DNA from: Geomesophilobacter sediminis
GTDB taxonomy: Bacteria; Desulfobacterota; Desulfuromonadia; Geobacterales; Geobacteraceae
DNA length: 64,000 nucleotides
Direction of reading: 5' to 3'
NCBI RefSeq assembly: GCF_016458275.1
Contig: NZ_JAEMHM010000016.1
Location: 1 to 64,000 of the forward strand
Of this stretch, positions 17,820 through 25,119 are shown one piece after another. The notes below the pieces were generated by a model. The model was not told the origin of the DNA and did not search any database. It saw only the letters and a program-made list of their open reading frames with translations. Both the position numbers and the translations under genes were made by a program. Position 1 is the first letter of the stretch. Every line of letters begins with the position of its first letter.

Positions 17820-18361
17820 GCCGGGAACAGATACTGAGCACCCTCAAGTCGATGGACGAGAAGACCCGGCTTCGGCTGGGGATGGTCCTTGCCGCCATTT
17901 TGCTGGTCCTTCTGGGGCTTTCCGCCGTGAATGGCCGGATCGCCACCCTGCAGAAGAAAAAGTTGGCGCGCGAGGCGGACGTTGTCGAGATGCTGCAGCT
18001 TAAGGTTCGCTACCAGGCGGCGCGTGCGGTGAGCCAGCGCCTGACCAGCCGGATGCTCGTGACCCGCCCCGACGACTCCCCCGCGAAGATCATCGAGGAG
18101 ACCGGGATCAAAGGGCGCTCCAGCCAGATCAAGCCGGTGAAGGGAGACGACCTCCCCGGTTTTGTCGAGGATGCCGCCGACGTCAAGATCGAGGGGCTTA
18201 CCGCCAACGAGGCGATGAACCTGCTGTACAAGCTCGAGAAGGGTGGGCGGCCGGTGACGGTCAAGAAACTGCTGGTCAAGCCCCGGTTCGACGATCCGTC
18301 CAAGATCGACCTGAACCTCACGGTCGCGCTGATCAAGCCGGCACCGGCGGGGGGGAAATGA
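17816..18361 (+). CDS. gspM: Type II secretion system protein GspM
   Basis: This 181-residue bitopic protein has a short cytoplasmic start, a membrane helix at about residues 22-40 (GMVLAAILLVLLGLSAVNG), and a periplasmic part with a coiled coil followed by a ferredoxin-like domain (about 95-175). Sequence conservation in the family is weak, so identification rests on size, topology and place between gspL and gspN. It overlaps both neighbours by 4 nt. Confidence 0.82.
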   Translation: MSREQILSTLKSMDEKTRLRLGMVLAAILLVLLGLSAVNGRIATLQKKKLAREADVVEMLQLKVRYQAARAVSQRLTSRMLVTRPDDSPAKIIEETGIKGRSSQIKPVKGDDLPGFVEDAADVKIEGLTANEAMNLLYKLEKGGRPVTVKKLLVKPRFDDPSKIDLNLTVALIKPAPAGGK

Positions 18362-19194
18362 AAGGGCGCGCCCTCTACCTCGTCTGCGGCATACCGGCAG
18401 GGGTGGTCCTCTTCGTGCTGCTCACCGTCTGGTTCATCCCCAACGATGCGATCATGGGTCTGATGCAGCGCGGCGCCGAGAATGCCGGTTACACCCTTGC
18501 CTTCACCGGCTTCGGCAAACGGCCCCCCCTGGCGGTGAAGGCCGACGCGATGGAGCTCACCTCGGCGAAGGGGCCGCTTCTGAAGCTGACCCAGGTGAAG
18601 GCCGGCTTGGAGATCCTGCCGCTTTTCACCGGCAAGGTCCGGCTCGGCTACCAGGGGCGGATCGGCGCGGGCGAGGTCCGGGGGGACGTCGACCTGGGCA
18701 AAGGCAAGGGTTGGGGAATCGAGGGGAGCAAGATCCGCCTCGAAGATATCCCCTTTTTCACCTCGGTCGCCGGCGCCCAAGCCAAGGGCGAGCTGAAGCT
18801 GCAGGGACGGGTGGCCGACAAGAAGGGGGCGCCCGCCGGCGAGCTGCAGTTGCAGGTGAGCGGGGCGGAGCTGGCCGGGGTCAAGATCGGCGAGATGCCG
18901 CTTCCCGATGCCAAATACCGCGACGTCCGGGGAGCCCTCGGCATCGACGGGGGGGTGGCGCACCTGAAGAGCTTCACCCTGGACGGTGACGGCATCTACG
19001 TCCGGCTCAAAGGTGACGTGCCGTTGGCGCAGCCGGCGGGCAATTCCGTGCTGAACCTGACCCTGGAGATGATGCCCCGCCCCGAGTTCCTGGAGCGGCA
19101 GAAGTTCATCTTCCTGGTCCTCCTGAAGTACCAGACCTCTCCCGGCGCCTATACCATCCCGATTCGCGGCACCCTGGCCCACCCCGCGCTCTGA
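18358..19194 (+). CDS. gspN: Type II secretion system protein GspN
   Basis: This 278-residue protein has one N-terminal membrane helix (LVCGIPAGVVLFVLLTVWFI). The long periplasmic beta-rich domain resembles the AsmA-like GspN family (LKLTQVKAGLEILPLFTGKVRLGYQGRIGAGEVRGDVDL). GspN occurs only in a subset of type II systems and its exact role is unsettled. It is the last gene of the operon: a family B repeat follows its stop, and the next gene has its own promoter. Confidence 0.82.
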   Translation: MKGRALYLVCGIPAGVVLFVLLTVWFIPNDAIMGLMQRGAENAGYTLAFTGFGKRPPLAVKADAMELTSAKGPLLKLTQVKAGLEILPLFTGKVRLGYQGRIGAGEVRGDVDLGKGKGWGIEGSKIRLEDIPFFTSVAGAQAKGELKLQGRVADKKGAPAGELQLQVSGAELAGVKIGEMPLPDAKYRDVRGALGIDGGVAHLKSFTLDGDGIYVRLKGDVPLAQPAGNSVLNLTLEMMPRPEFLERQKFIFLVLLKYQTSPGAYTIPIRGTLAHPAL

Positions 19195-19205
19195 TCCATT
19201 CCTGC

Positions 19206-19236
19206 CGGGACTGATCCGACCGATCGGACCCGGCAT
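19206..19236. repeat. Intergenic repeat, family B
   Basis: GGGACTGATCCGACCGATCGGACCCGG follows gspN. The core GATCCGACCGATCGGACC is self-complementary and shared with the other family B sites. Confidence 0.65.
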
Positions 19237-19273
19237 CTCCGCTTCCCTGAAACCAACTTAATTCCCTCCTTGA

Positions 19274-19301
19274 TTGCCCGTTGCCGGCCACATTGTATAA
19301 T
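19274..19301 (+). promoter_or_regulatory. Promoter of the bacterioferritin gene
   Basis: TTGCCC (19274-19279) and a perfect TATAAT (19296-19301) are 16 nt apart, about 75 nt before the start codon. Confidence 0.65.
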
Positions 19302-19374
19302 CGTGCATACCTTTGCGCTTAAGAGACCGGTTCCGGCTTCAGAGCGGCCTTATCCAATACCTAGGAGGTTCGGC

Positions 19375-19848
19375 ATGAAAGGAAACGAGAGGATCATCGA
19401 AGAGCTCAACAAGCGCCTTTCCGAGGAACTGGGCGCCATCAACGAGTACATGGTGCATGCGGAAATGTGCGAAAACTGGGGTTACATGCGCCTGCACGAC
19501 TCGATCCGCAAGCGGTCCATCGACGAGATGAAGCACGCCGAGGCCCTGATCGCGCGCATCCTGTTCCTGGACGGGCGTCCCATCGTCAGTAACCTCGGCC
19601 TGATCGACATCGGGGCCGACGTGGCCAAGATGCACGAAAAGGATCACAACTCCGAGGAGATCGCCATCCGCGGCTACAACGAGAGCATCCGGCTTTGCGT
19701 CGAGCTCGGCGACAACGGGACCCGGGAGCTCTTCGAGTCGATCCTGAAGCAGGAGGAGGAACACATCGACGACATCGAGGCCCAGATCGACCAGATCGCC
19801 CAGATGGGGATCCAGAACTACCTGGTCGAACAGCTGCACGGCGACTGA
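19375..19848 (+). CDS. bfr: Bacterioferritin
   Basis: This 157-residue ferritin-like four-helix protein follows E. coli Bfr closely in length and sequence. Ferroxidase ligands are in place: the first Glu in ELGAINEY, the EMKH segment (Glu and His), the helix-C Glu, and EEEHIDDIE in helix D. The Met of DEMKHAE is at position 52, the axial ligand of the inter-subunit haem in bacterioferritins. The product stores iron in a 24-subunit shell and protects against Fe(II)-driven oxidative damage. AGGAGG lies just before the ATG at 19375. The gene is monocistronic, with its own promoter and a strong terminator. Confidence 0.93.
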   Translation: MKGNERIIEELNKRLSEELGAINEYMVHAEMCENWGYMRLHDSIRKRSIDEMKHAEALIARILFLDGRPIVSNLGLIDIGADVAKMHEKDHNSEEIAIRGYNESIRLCVELGDNGTRELFESILKQEEEHIDDIEAQIDQIAQMGIQNYLVEQLHGD

Positions 19849-19874
19849 ACCGCGACACCGCCACCAGGGCACGA

Positions 19875-19906
19875 AAAAAGGGGAGCTGAAACCAGCTCCC
19901 CTTTTT
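19875..19906. terminator. Bidirectional rho-independent terminator after bfr
   Basis: A perfect 14-bp stem (AAAAAGGGGAGCTG / CAGCTCCCCTTTTT) with loop AAAC lies between bfr and the convergent PAS gene. Confidence 0.95.
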
Positions 19907-19927
19907 CTTTTCCGTGGTCCTGCGGCG

Positions 19928-19963
19928 ACTCCGGTCAGACCGATCGGTCCGATCCGTCCGCCG
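19928..19963. repeat. Family B repeat extending into the 3' end of the PAS gene
   Basis: CGGTCAGACCGATCGGTCCGATCCG matches the other family B sites. It is partly translated: the last seven residues (DGSDRSV) and the stop of the minus-strand PAS protein fall in it. Confidence 0.65.
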
Positions 19964-20405
19964 CGGGGGCCGCACCCTGCTTTTCCAGCTCGGCCAGCCG
20001 GGCGCGCAGCGCCTTTTCCTTCTGCCAGCGCTCGGTCACGTCCCGCATCACCGCCGCGGTTCCGGCAACCTTTCCCTCCGCATCCCGCACGATGGTCATG
20101 GAAAACTCGGTGGAGATGCGCCGGCCGTCCTTGCAAAGCGCCGGTGCGGAGAGCATCTGCGTCGCGTAGCGGGTGACCCCGCTCTCCATGACCTGGTAGT
20201 ACCCTTCCCAGTGCCGGGCGCGCAGATTTTCGGGAATGAAGAGGTCCAGCGAGGCCCCGAGCGCCTCCGCCTCGCTGAACCCGAACATCCGCTCCGCCGC
20301 CCGGTTCCAGACGGTGATATTCCCGTTGCAGTCCGAGACCACCAGGGCGTCGCTGTTTTCTTCCACCAACTGCCGGTACAGTTCCTGCCGATCGATTTCG
20401 CTCAT
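19935..20405 (-). CDS. Small single-PAS-domain protein
   Basis: This 156-residue cytoplasmic protein consists of one PAS domain (about residues 10-130: NSDALVVSDCNGNITVWNRAAERMFGFSEAEALG ... GTAAVMRDVTERWQKEKAL), then a short helix and an Ala-rich tail. No output domain is present. Such small PAS proteins may act as stand-alone sensors that bind a partner kinase. It lies convergent to bfr and divergent from the chemoreceptor gene, so it could serve the latter, though this is inference from position only. Its final residues are encoded by a family B repeat, so the C-terminus may have been replaced. Confidence 0.8.
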   Translation of the reverse strand: MSEIDRQELYRQLVEENSDALVVSDCNGNITVWNRAAERMFGFSEAEALGASLDLFIPENLRARHWEGYYQVMESGVTRYATQMLSAPALCKDGRRISTEFSMTIVRDAEGKVAGTAAVMRDVTERWQKEKALRARLAELEKQGAAPAADGSDRSV

Positions 20406-20542
20406 GAGTTCCCCCTTCTGTGCTTCTTAAATTAATCCTACCATCGGCCAGGGCGGGGTCCTTGATCTGCATCAAATTTTCCTTCTATTAAAAAGAAATA
20501 GTCGAAACTTTAACAGATTAGAAAAGCGGTACGAAATATCCC

Positions 20543-20569
20543 TAAAGCTGCCCTGCTTTCTGTCGATAA
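20543..20569 (+). promoter_or_regulatory. Sigma-28 (FliA)-type promoter of the chemoreceptor gene
   Basis: TAAA (20543-20546), a 15-nt spacer, and GTCGATAA (20562-20569) match the flagellar sigma-28 consensus TAAA-N15-GCCGATAA at 11 of 12 positions. It lies 43 nt before the start codon of a chemotaxis gene, the class of gene sigma-28 controls. Confidence 0.75.
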
Positions 20570-20612
20570 TCACAGCACATATCCCGTATACGTTTCATGG
20601 AAGGGGGCGCAG

Positions 20613-22709
20613 GTGTTCAAGAAAAAAATTACCCACAAGATCCTGGCAATCATCGGGCTGAACTTGTTCGTCGGGTTGACCATCCTGGGGGGGCTTGCCT
20701 TCTGGTTGCAGTACAGCTCGACGATGGCCCAGCAGGAAAAAAGCAGCCGGATCCTCTCCTCCGTCCTCCACGACGAGATCGCCGCCTTCATGGTGAAAGA
20801 CGATTCCAAGGCGGTGGTCAACCTCTCCAAGGAAGCCAAGGAAAAAAATTACGGCTTCGACCTCCAGGTGTACAACACGGAAGGTAAGCCTTCCGGGTTG
20901 GCATCGGCGCCGGTCAATCCCGAGGTCCTGAAGGTGCTGAGCTCTGGCCAGCCGGCCGAGTCCCGCCAGGTGGAGAACGGCATCCATACCTTGAGGAGGA
21001 TCGTGCCGCTCCCCAACGAGGAACGCTGCAAGGGATGCCATGACGCGGCGCCCAAGTTTCTCGGGGCGCTTTTGCTCACCTCTTCGCTGGAACAGGGGTA
21101 CCAGAGCGCGGTGCACCTCTTCTGGCTCCTCGCCGTCGCCGGGGCCATCTTCTTCCTGGTCATTCTCGGCTGCACGCATCTTTTCTTCCGCAGGACCATC
21201 GTCCGCGAGATCCTCTTCTTCTCCGAGAAGCTGGAATCGATCGCGCAGGGGGAGGGGGATCTGACCAGCAGCATCGAAGTCCGCTCCGAAGACGAGATCG
21301 GCCGGCTCGCGATCCACATCAACTCCATGGTGTCCAAGCTGCGCGATCTGGTCTCCCTGCTTTATACCCAGGCGGAACAGGTCTCCATTTCCCTGTGCGA
21401 AGTCGCCTCCCGCAGTTCCAAAACGGTGGGCGCGTCGGCCGAGCAGAAGGACCAGTCGGTGTCGGTCGCCACGGCCTCCGAGGAGATGGCCTCCACCTTG
21501 AACGTGGTGGCCGGCAACACGCACCGCGCCGCCGAGCTCTCCGAACAGGTGGACGCAGCGGCCAGCGAAGGGGTATCGGTGGTCAACAGCGCCTGCAACT
21601 CGATCCAGACCATCCGGGACAACGTCACGGTGACGCTGGGGACCGTCCAGCGCCTGGAGACCTCCTCGGCACGGATCGGCGACATCATCAATCTCATCGA
21701 GGACATCGCGGACCAGACCAAGCTTCTCGCGCTGAACGCGGCGATCGAGGCGGCGCGGGCCGGCGAGCATGGCCGCGGCTTCGCCGTCGTCGCCGACGAA
21801 GTGAAGATGCTCTCGGAAAAGACCGCCACCTCGACCAAGGAGATCGCCGACATCATCGGCAAGATCCAGGAGGAAAGCCGCACCGCGGCCCGGCTCATCA
21901 CCGAGGAGCAGGATCAGGTGGCCGACGGGGTGGAAAAGTCGATGTCGGCGCGCAACTGCCTGGAGCGGATCATGGGGCTGGCCGGGGAGACCGCGGGGCT
22001 CATCACCCAGATCGCCCAGGCCACCGAGGAGCAGAGCGCCACGACCAACGACATCTCGGAGAAGATCCACCACGTATCGACCACCGCCGTCGCGGTGCAC
22101 CAGGACATGCAGGCCAGCGAAAAGACCTTCATGGACCTGACCGTGGTTGCCGAACAGATCTTTTCCACGGTGGGACGGTTCAGCGTGGGGAACCGCCACG
22201 ACAACATGAAGGGATTCGCCATCCAACTGCGCGACAACATGATCGCCACCGTGGAGCGGGCGGTTGCCGAGAACCGGATCACCTGGAGCGACCTCTTCGA
22301 CCGCAACTACCGCCCGCTGGGGAGCTGCGATCCCCCGAAGTTCTCCACCGCCTTCGACAAGCTCTTCGACCAGCTCATCTCGCCTTTACAGGAGCAGATC
22401 GTGGCCCAGGACGGCCAGGTCCTGTTCGCGATCTGTGTCGACGACCACGGCTATGTTCCGTGCCACAACCTCCGTTACACAAAGCCCTTAACCGGGGACC
22501 CGAACCTGGACAAGCTGCAGAACCGTACCAAGCGGATTTTCAACGATAAAACCGGCATCCGCGCGGCGACAAACACCGATCCGTTCCTGCTGCAGACCTA
22601 CATGCGGGACACCGGCGAGATCATCAACGACATGTCCACCCCGATCTACCTCAACAACCGTCACTGGGGGGGGATCCGGATCGGCTACCTGGCGCAGATC
22701 AAACACTGA
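20613..22709 (+). CDS. Methyl-accepting chemotaxis protein with periplasmic c-type haem motif and a C-terminal sensor-like domain
   Basis: This 698-residue receptor has a membrane helix at about residues 11-32, a periplasmic domain of about 130 residues, a second helix at about 168-192 and a HAMP domain to about 245. The signalling domain contains IADQTKLLALNAAIEAARAG and GRGFAVVADEVKMLSEKTA. The periplasmic part contains CKGCH (Cys139, Cys142, His143), a covalent haem c site placed directly before the second helix, as in Geobacter haem-sensing receptors. After the signalling domain come 150 more residues (about 545-698), including FDRNYRPLGSC, LDKLQNRTKRIFNDKTGI and PIYLNNRHWGGIRIGYL, which look like an extra cytoplasmic sensor. 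No C-terminal CheR-docking pentapeptide is seen. The GTG start has GGAAGGGGGC upstream. Redox or gas sensing is inferred. Confidence 0.92.
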   Translation: MFKKKITHKILAIIGLNLFVGLTILGGLAFWLQYSSTMAQQEKSSRILSSVLHDEIAAFMVKDDSKAVVNLSKEAKEKNYGFDLQVYNTEGKPSGLASAPVNPEVLKVLSSGQPAESRQVENGIHTLRRIVPLPNEERCKGCHDAAPKFLGALLLTSSLEQGYQSAVHLFWLLAVAGAIFFLVILGCTHLFFRRTIVREILFFSEKLESIAQGEGDLTSSIEVRSEDEIGRLAIHINSMVSKLRDLVSLLYTQAEQVSISLCEVASRSSKTVGASAEQKDQSVSVATASEEMASTLNVVAGNTHRAAELSEQVDAAASEGVSVVNSACNSIQTIRDNVTVTLGTVQRLETSSARIGDIINLIEDIADQTKLLALNAAIEAARAGEHGRGFAVVADEVKMLSEKTATSTKEIADIIGKIQEESRTAARLITEEQDQVADGVEKSMSARNCLERIMGLAGETAGLITQIAQATEEQSATTNDISEKIHHVSTTAVAVHQDMQASEKTFMDLTVVAEQIFSTVGRFSVGNRHDNMKGFAIQLRDNMIATVERAVAENRITWSDLFDRNYRPLGSCDPPKFSTAFDKLFDQLISPLQEQIVAQDGQVLFAICVDDHGYVPCHNLRYTKPLTGDPNLDKLQNRTKRIFNDKTGIRAATNTDPFLLQTYMRDTGEIINDMSTPIYLNNRHWGGIRIGYLAQIKH

Positions 22710-22738
22710 AAACCTCCATTTACGCGGAATCAAACAGA

Positions 22739-22769
22739 AAAAAGGCGTCCTTCATGAGGGCGCCTTTTT
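22739..22769 (+). terminator. Rho-independent terminator after the chemoreceptor gene
   Basis: A 13-bp stem (AAAAAGGCGTCCT / AGGGCGCCTTTTT, one G-T pair) with a 5-nt loop follows the stop by 29 nt. Confidence 0.92.
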
Positions 22770-22876
22770 CGTTTGGGGCGGGAGCCGGTGCGGTCATCGC
22801 GAAAGCCTCCCGGAGCGGAATGTCGCAATCCCCCCTGCTTACCTGGTCCTTACGCTTCCGAAAGGAGAAAATAAAA

Positions 22877-22927
22877 ATGAAGAGTAGTTTACGTAAATGC
22901 GAAAAGCCGCACTGCTGGCCTGTTTAG
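22877..22927 (+). CDS. Candidate 16-residue micro-ORF with a strong ribosome-binding site
   Basis: AAAGGAG (22861-22867) stands 9 nt before an ATG that opens a 16-codon frame, MKSSLRKCEKPHCWPV, ending in TAG. Codons 4-7 include the 10-bp palindrome TTTACGTAAA (22888-22897), which may instead be a regulator site. No promoter or terminator specific to it was found. Translation is possible but unproven, and the whole 210-nt stretch between the terminator and the promoter of the next gene holds nothing else I can identify. Confidence 0.25.
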   Translation: MKSSLRKCEKPHCWPV

Positions 22928-22980
22928 AATGCACTAATGGTTCAAAAACGAAAATTCTCAACCGAAACGATATTTTATTC

Positions 22981-23009
22981 TTGACCTTGGGGGGCGGTTC
23001 AGATTAAAT
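22981..23009 (+). promoter_or_regulatory. Sigma-70-type promoter of the acetate CoA-transferase gene
   Basis: TTGACC (22981-22986) and TTAAAT (23004-23009) have a 17-nt spacer. An AT-rich tract (ATATTTTATTC) precedes the -35. The expected start of transcription is near 23016, giving a leader of about 270 nt. Confidence 0.7.
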
Positions 23010-23015
23010 TGCGTC

Positions 23016-23043
23016 CTGTATACGCTCCAGACGGTGTATACAG
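23016..23043. promoter_or_regulatory. Operator-like palindrome over the predicted transcription start
   Basis: CTGTATAC (23016-23023) and GTATACAG (23036-23043) are inverted copies whose centres lie 20 bp, or two helical turns, apart, immediately downstream of the -10 element. A dimeric repressor bound here would block initiation. In Geobacter the repressor HgtR is reported to control acetate-metabolism genes; whether this is its site cannot be told from sequence alone. Confidence 0.6.
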
Positions 23044-23142
23044 TATGCCGAGGAGGTGGCCTCCCGCAGCGCCCCGGCGGCTGCCCGGAAGCCCCCCTTG
23101 CGGCGGTCGGGACCGGAAAATCCCGTTGTTTTCGTTACGGTT

Positions 23143-23166
23143 CCGGGGGGACGCCCCCGGTTCTTA
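23143..23166 (+). other. Strong hairpin in the CoA-transferase leader
   Basis: CCGGGGG / CCCCCGG (23143-23149 and 23154-23160, loop GACG) is followed by TTCTTAT, about 120 nt before the start codon. It resembles a weak terminator, so the leader may be attenuated. A second hairpin (GCATCCG / CGGGTGC) follows just downstream. No known riboswitch family was recognised. Confidence 0.4.
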
Positions 23167-23284
23167 TCACGCATCCGGCAATCGGGTGCCTCGGCAGGGA
23201 TGTCACAGGCTACCTTACGCAGACGGAAGAGTCTTTGCTGGAAGGAATACACCTGTAAACATTAAAACAGAACAGGAGGAGAAG

Positions 23285-24880
23285 ATGTCCGAGTACGGTA
23301 CGCTGCAAGACCGAGTACAATGCAAGTCCCTTTTGAGCAAGGTCATGACTCCCGAGCAGACCATCCCCTTCTTCAAGAGCGGGATGAACCTCGGCTGGTC
23401 GGGCTTTACCCCCGCCGGTTATCCGAAAGTGGTGCCGATCGCGCTGGCTAACCACGTCGAACAGAACAGCCTGCAGGGCAAGCTGAAATTCAACCTCTTC
23501 ATCGGCGCCTCCGTCGGGGCCGAGACCGAAGACCGCTGGGCATCGCTCGACATGATCGACCGCCGCTGGCCGTACCAGACCGGCAAGAACATCGCGGCCG
23601 GCATCAACGAAGGGCGCATCCGGATGGGCGACAAGCACCTCTCCCTCTTCGCCCAGGACCTCGGCTACGGCTTCTACACCAAGGACTCCGAGACCGGCAA
23701 GCTCGACCTCGCCATCATCGAAGTCTCGGCGATCAAGGAAGACGGCAGCCTGGTTCCGACCTCCTCCTGCGGCGTCATCCCCGAGATCCTGATGATCTGC
23801 GACAAGATCATCGTCGAGGTGAACACCGGACAGCCCTCCTTCGAAGGGATCCACGACCTGATCACCCCGCTCACCCCGCCGAACCGTCAGGTGTTCGACA
23901 TCACCACCGCCGGCTCCCGCATCGGCTCCACCTCGATCCCCTGCGATCCGTCCAAGATCGTTGCCGTGGTCGAGTCCAAGCTGCGTGACCAGGGGCGCGC
24001 CTTCGCCGAGCAGGACGACACCTCCGAGGCGATCGCGAACCACATCATCGACTTCTTCACCACCGAGGTGAAAGCCGGTCGTCTGCCGAAGAACCTCCTC
24101 CCGATCCAGTCGGGGGTCGGCTCCATCGCCAACGCCGTCATCGGCGGCCTTGCCAAAGGGCCCTTCAAGAACCTCACCGTCTACACCGAGGTCCTCCAGG
24201 ACACCATGCTCGACCTGTTCGACTCCGGCAAGCTCGACATGGCTTCCTCCTGCTCGCTGTCCCTGTCGGCCACCCCGGGCTTCCCGCGTTTCTTCGAGAA
24301 CATGGACAAGTACTTCGACAAGATCGTGCTCCGTCCGCTCTCCATCTCCAACGCACCGGAGCCGATCCGTCGTCTGGGTTGCATCGCCATGAACACCCCG
24401 GTCGAGATCGACATCTACGCGCACGCCAACTCCACCCTGGTCGGCGGTACCCGCATGATCAACGGCCTCGGCGGTTCCGGCGACTTCCTGCGTAACGGCT
24501 TCCTCAAGATGATGCACACCCCGTCGAGCCGTCCGTCCAAGACCGACCCGACCGGTATCTCCTGCGTCGTCCCGCACTGCTCGCACATCGACCACACCGA
24601 GCACGACCTCGACTGCGTCATCACCGAGCAGGGGCTGGCCGACCTGCGTGGCCTCGCCCCGAAAGAGCGTGCCCGCCGCATCATCGAGAAGTGCGCCCAC
24701 CCGGACTACAAGGCGCAGCTCACCGAGTACCTCGACATCGCCGAGAAGGACTGCCTCAAGCGCAAAGTCGGCCACGAGCCGCAGCTGTGGGACCGCGCGT
24801 TCAAGATGCACCTCAACCTCGAGCGCAACGGCACCATGAAGCTGAAAAACTGGGACGTCAAGATCGACCTCTGCGAATAG
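23285..24880 (+). CDS. Succinyl-CoA:acetate CoA-transferase (acetyl-CoA hydrolase/transferase family)
   Basis: This 531-residue class I CoA-transferase transfers CoA between succinyl-CoA and acetate, so it activates acetate and completes the TCA cycle step to succinate in acetate-oxidising Geobacter. Family segments are FKSGMNLGWSGFTPAGYPKVVP, the oxyanion-hole region GVGSIANAVIGGLAKGPF, and LTVYTEVLQDTMLDLFDSG, whose Glu is the likely catalytic residue forming the glutamyl-CoA thioester. NGLGGSGDFLRNG and ITEQGLADLRGLAP close the second lobe. The start at 23285 has AGGAGGAGAAG before it; the open frame runs upstream to 23009 but that part is the leader. Codon use is strongly biased towards C-ending codons, as in highly expressed genes. 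The gene is monocistronic, with its own promoter, operator and terminator. Confidence 0.92.
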   Translation: MSEYGTLQDRVQCKSLLSKVMTPEQTIPFFKSGMNLGWSGFTPAGYPKVVPIALANHVEQNSLQGKLKFNLFIGASVGAETEDRWASLDMIDRRWPYQTGKNIAAGINEGRIRMGDKHLSLFAQDLGYGFYTKDSETGKLDLAIIEVSAIKEDGSLVPTSSCGVIPEILMICDKIIVEVNTGQPSFEGIHDLITPLTPPNRQVFDITTAGSRIGSTSIPCDPSKIVAVVESKLRDQGRAFAEQDDTSEAIANHIIDFFTTEVKAGRLPKNLLPIQSGVGSIANAVIGGLAKGPFKNLTVYTEVLQDTMLDLFDSGKLDMASSCSLSLSATPGFPRFFENMDKYFDKIVLRPLSISNAPEPIRRLGCIAMNTPVEIDIYAHANSTLVGGTRMINGLGGSGDFLRNGFLKMMHTPSSRPSKTDPTGISCVVPHCSHIDHTEHDLDCVITEQGLADLRGLAPKERARRIIEKCAHPDYKAQLTEYLDIAEKDCLKRKVGHEPQLWDRAFKMHLNLERNGTMKLKNWDVKIDLCE

Positions 24881-24900
24881 CAGACGCCCCGCAGCAAACA

Positions 24901-24932
24901 AAAAAGCCCCGCCGGCAACGGCGGGGCTTTTT
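24901..24932 (+). terminator. Rho-independent terminator of the CoA-transferase gene
   Basis: A perfect 14-bp stem (AAAAAGCCCCGCCG / CGGCGGGGCTTTTT) with loop GCAA is followed by further T residues, 20 nt after the stop codon. Confidence 0.95.
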
Positions 24933-25016
24933 TTGTTCTTTTGCCAAAGGTGGGCTTCGGCCGGGGCTCCGGCTGCGTCAAACGGATAAGGTGCCCTCAG
25001 CGCTGCTGGCGCCTAC

Positions 25017-25083
25017 CCTGTGGGAGTCCCATTCCTGGCGCGAAGGACCATCGCCGCTCGCCGCTGGAAGGCGCTCCCACGGC
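25017..25083. repeat. Intergenic inverted repeat, family D
   Basis: CCTGTGGGAGTCCCATTCC and TGGCGCGAAGG are followed at a short distance by the inverted GGAAGGCGCTCCCAC. Nearly the same words (GTGGGCGCGCCATTCCTGG, CGCGAA) occur at 63.3 kb after the ftsZ terminator. Confidence 0.6.
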
Positions 25084-25119
25084 ACAGGCACCCTGCCGGG
25101 GCACCAGCAGTTCCACCGT

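Noticed and set aside
23009-23284. N-terminal extension of the CoA-transferase, or a GEMM-type cyclic dinucleotide riboswitch
   Set aside because: The extension would start before the operator and has a Pro/Arg/Gly-rich, non-family sequence. The leader lacks the GGACGCAAAGC-type core expected of GEMM-I riboswitches.
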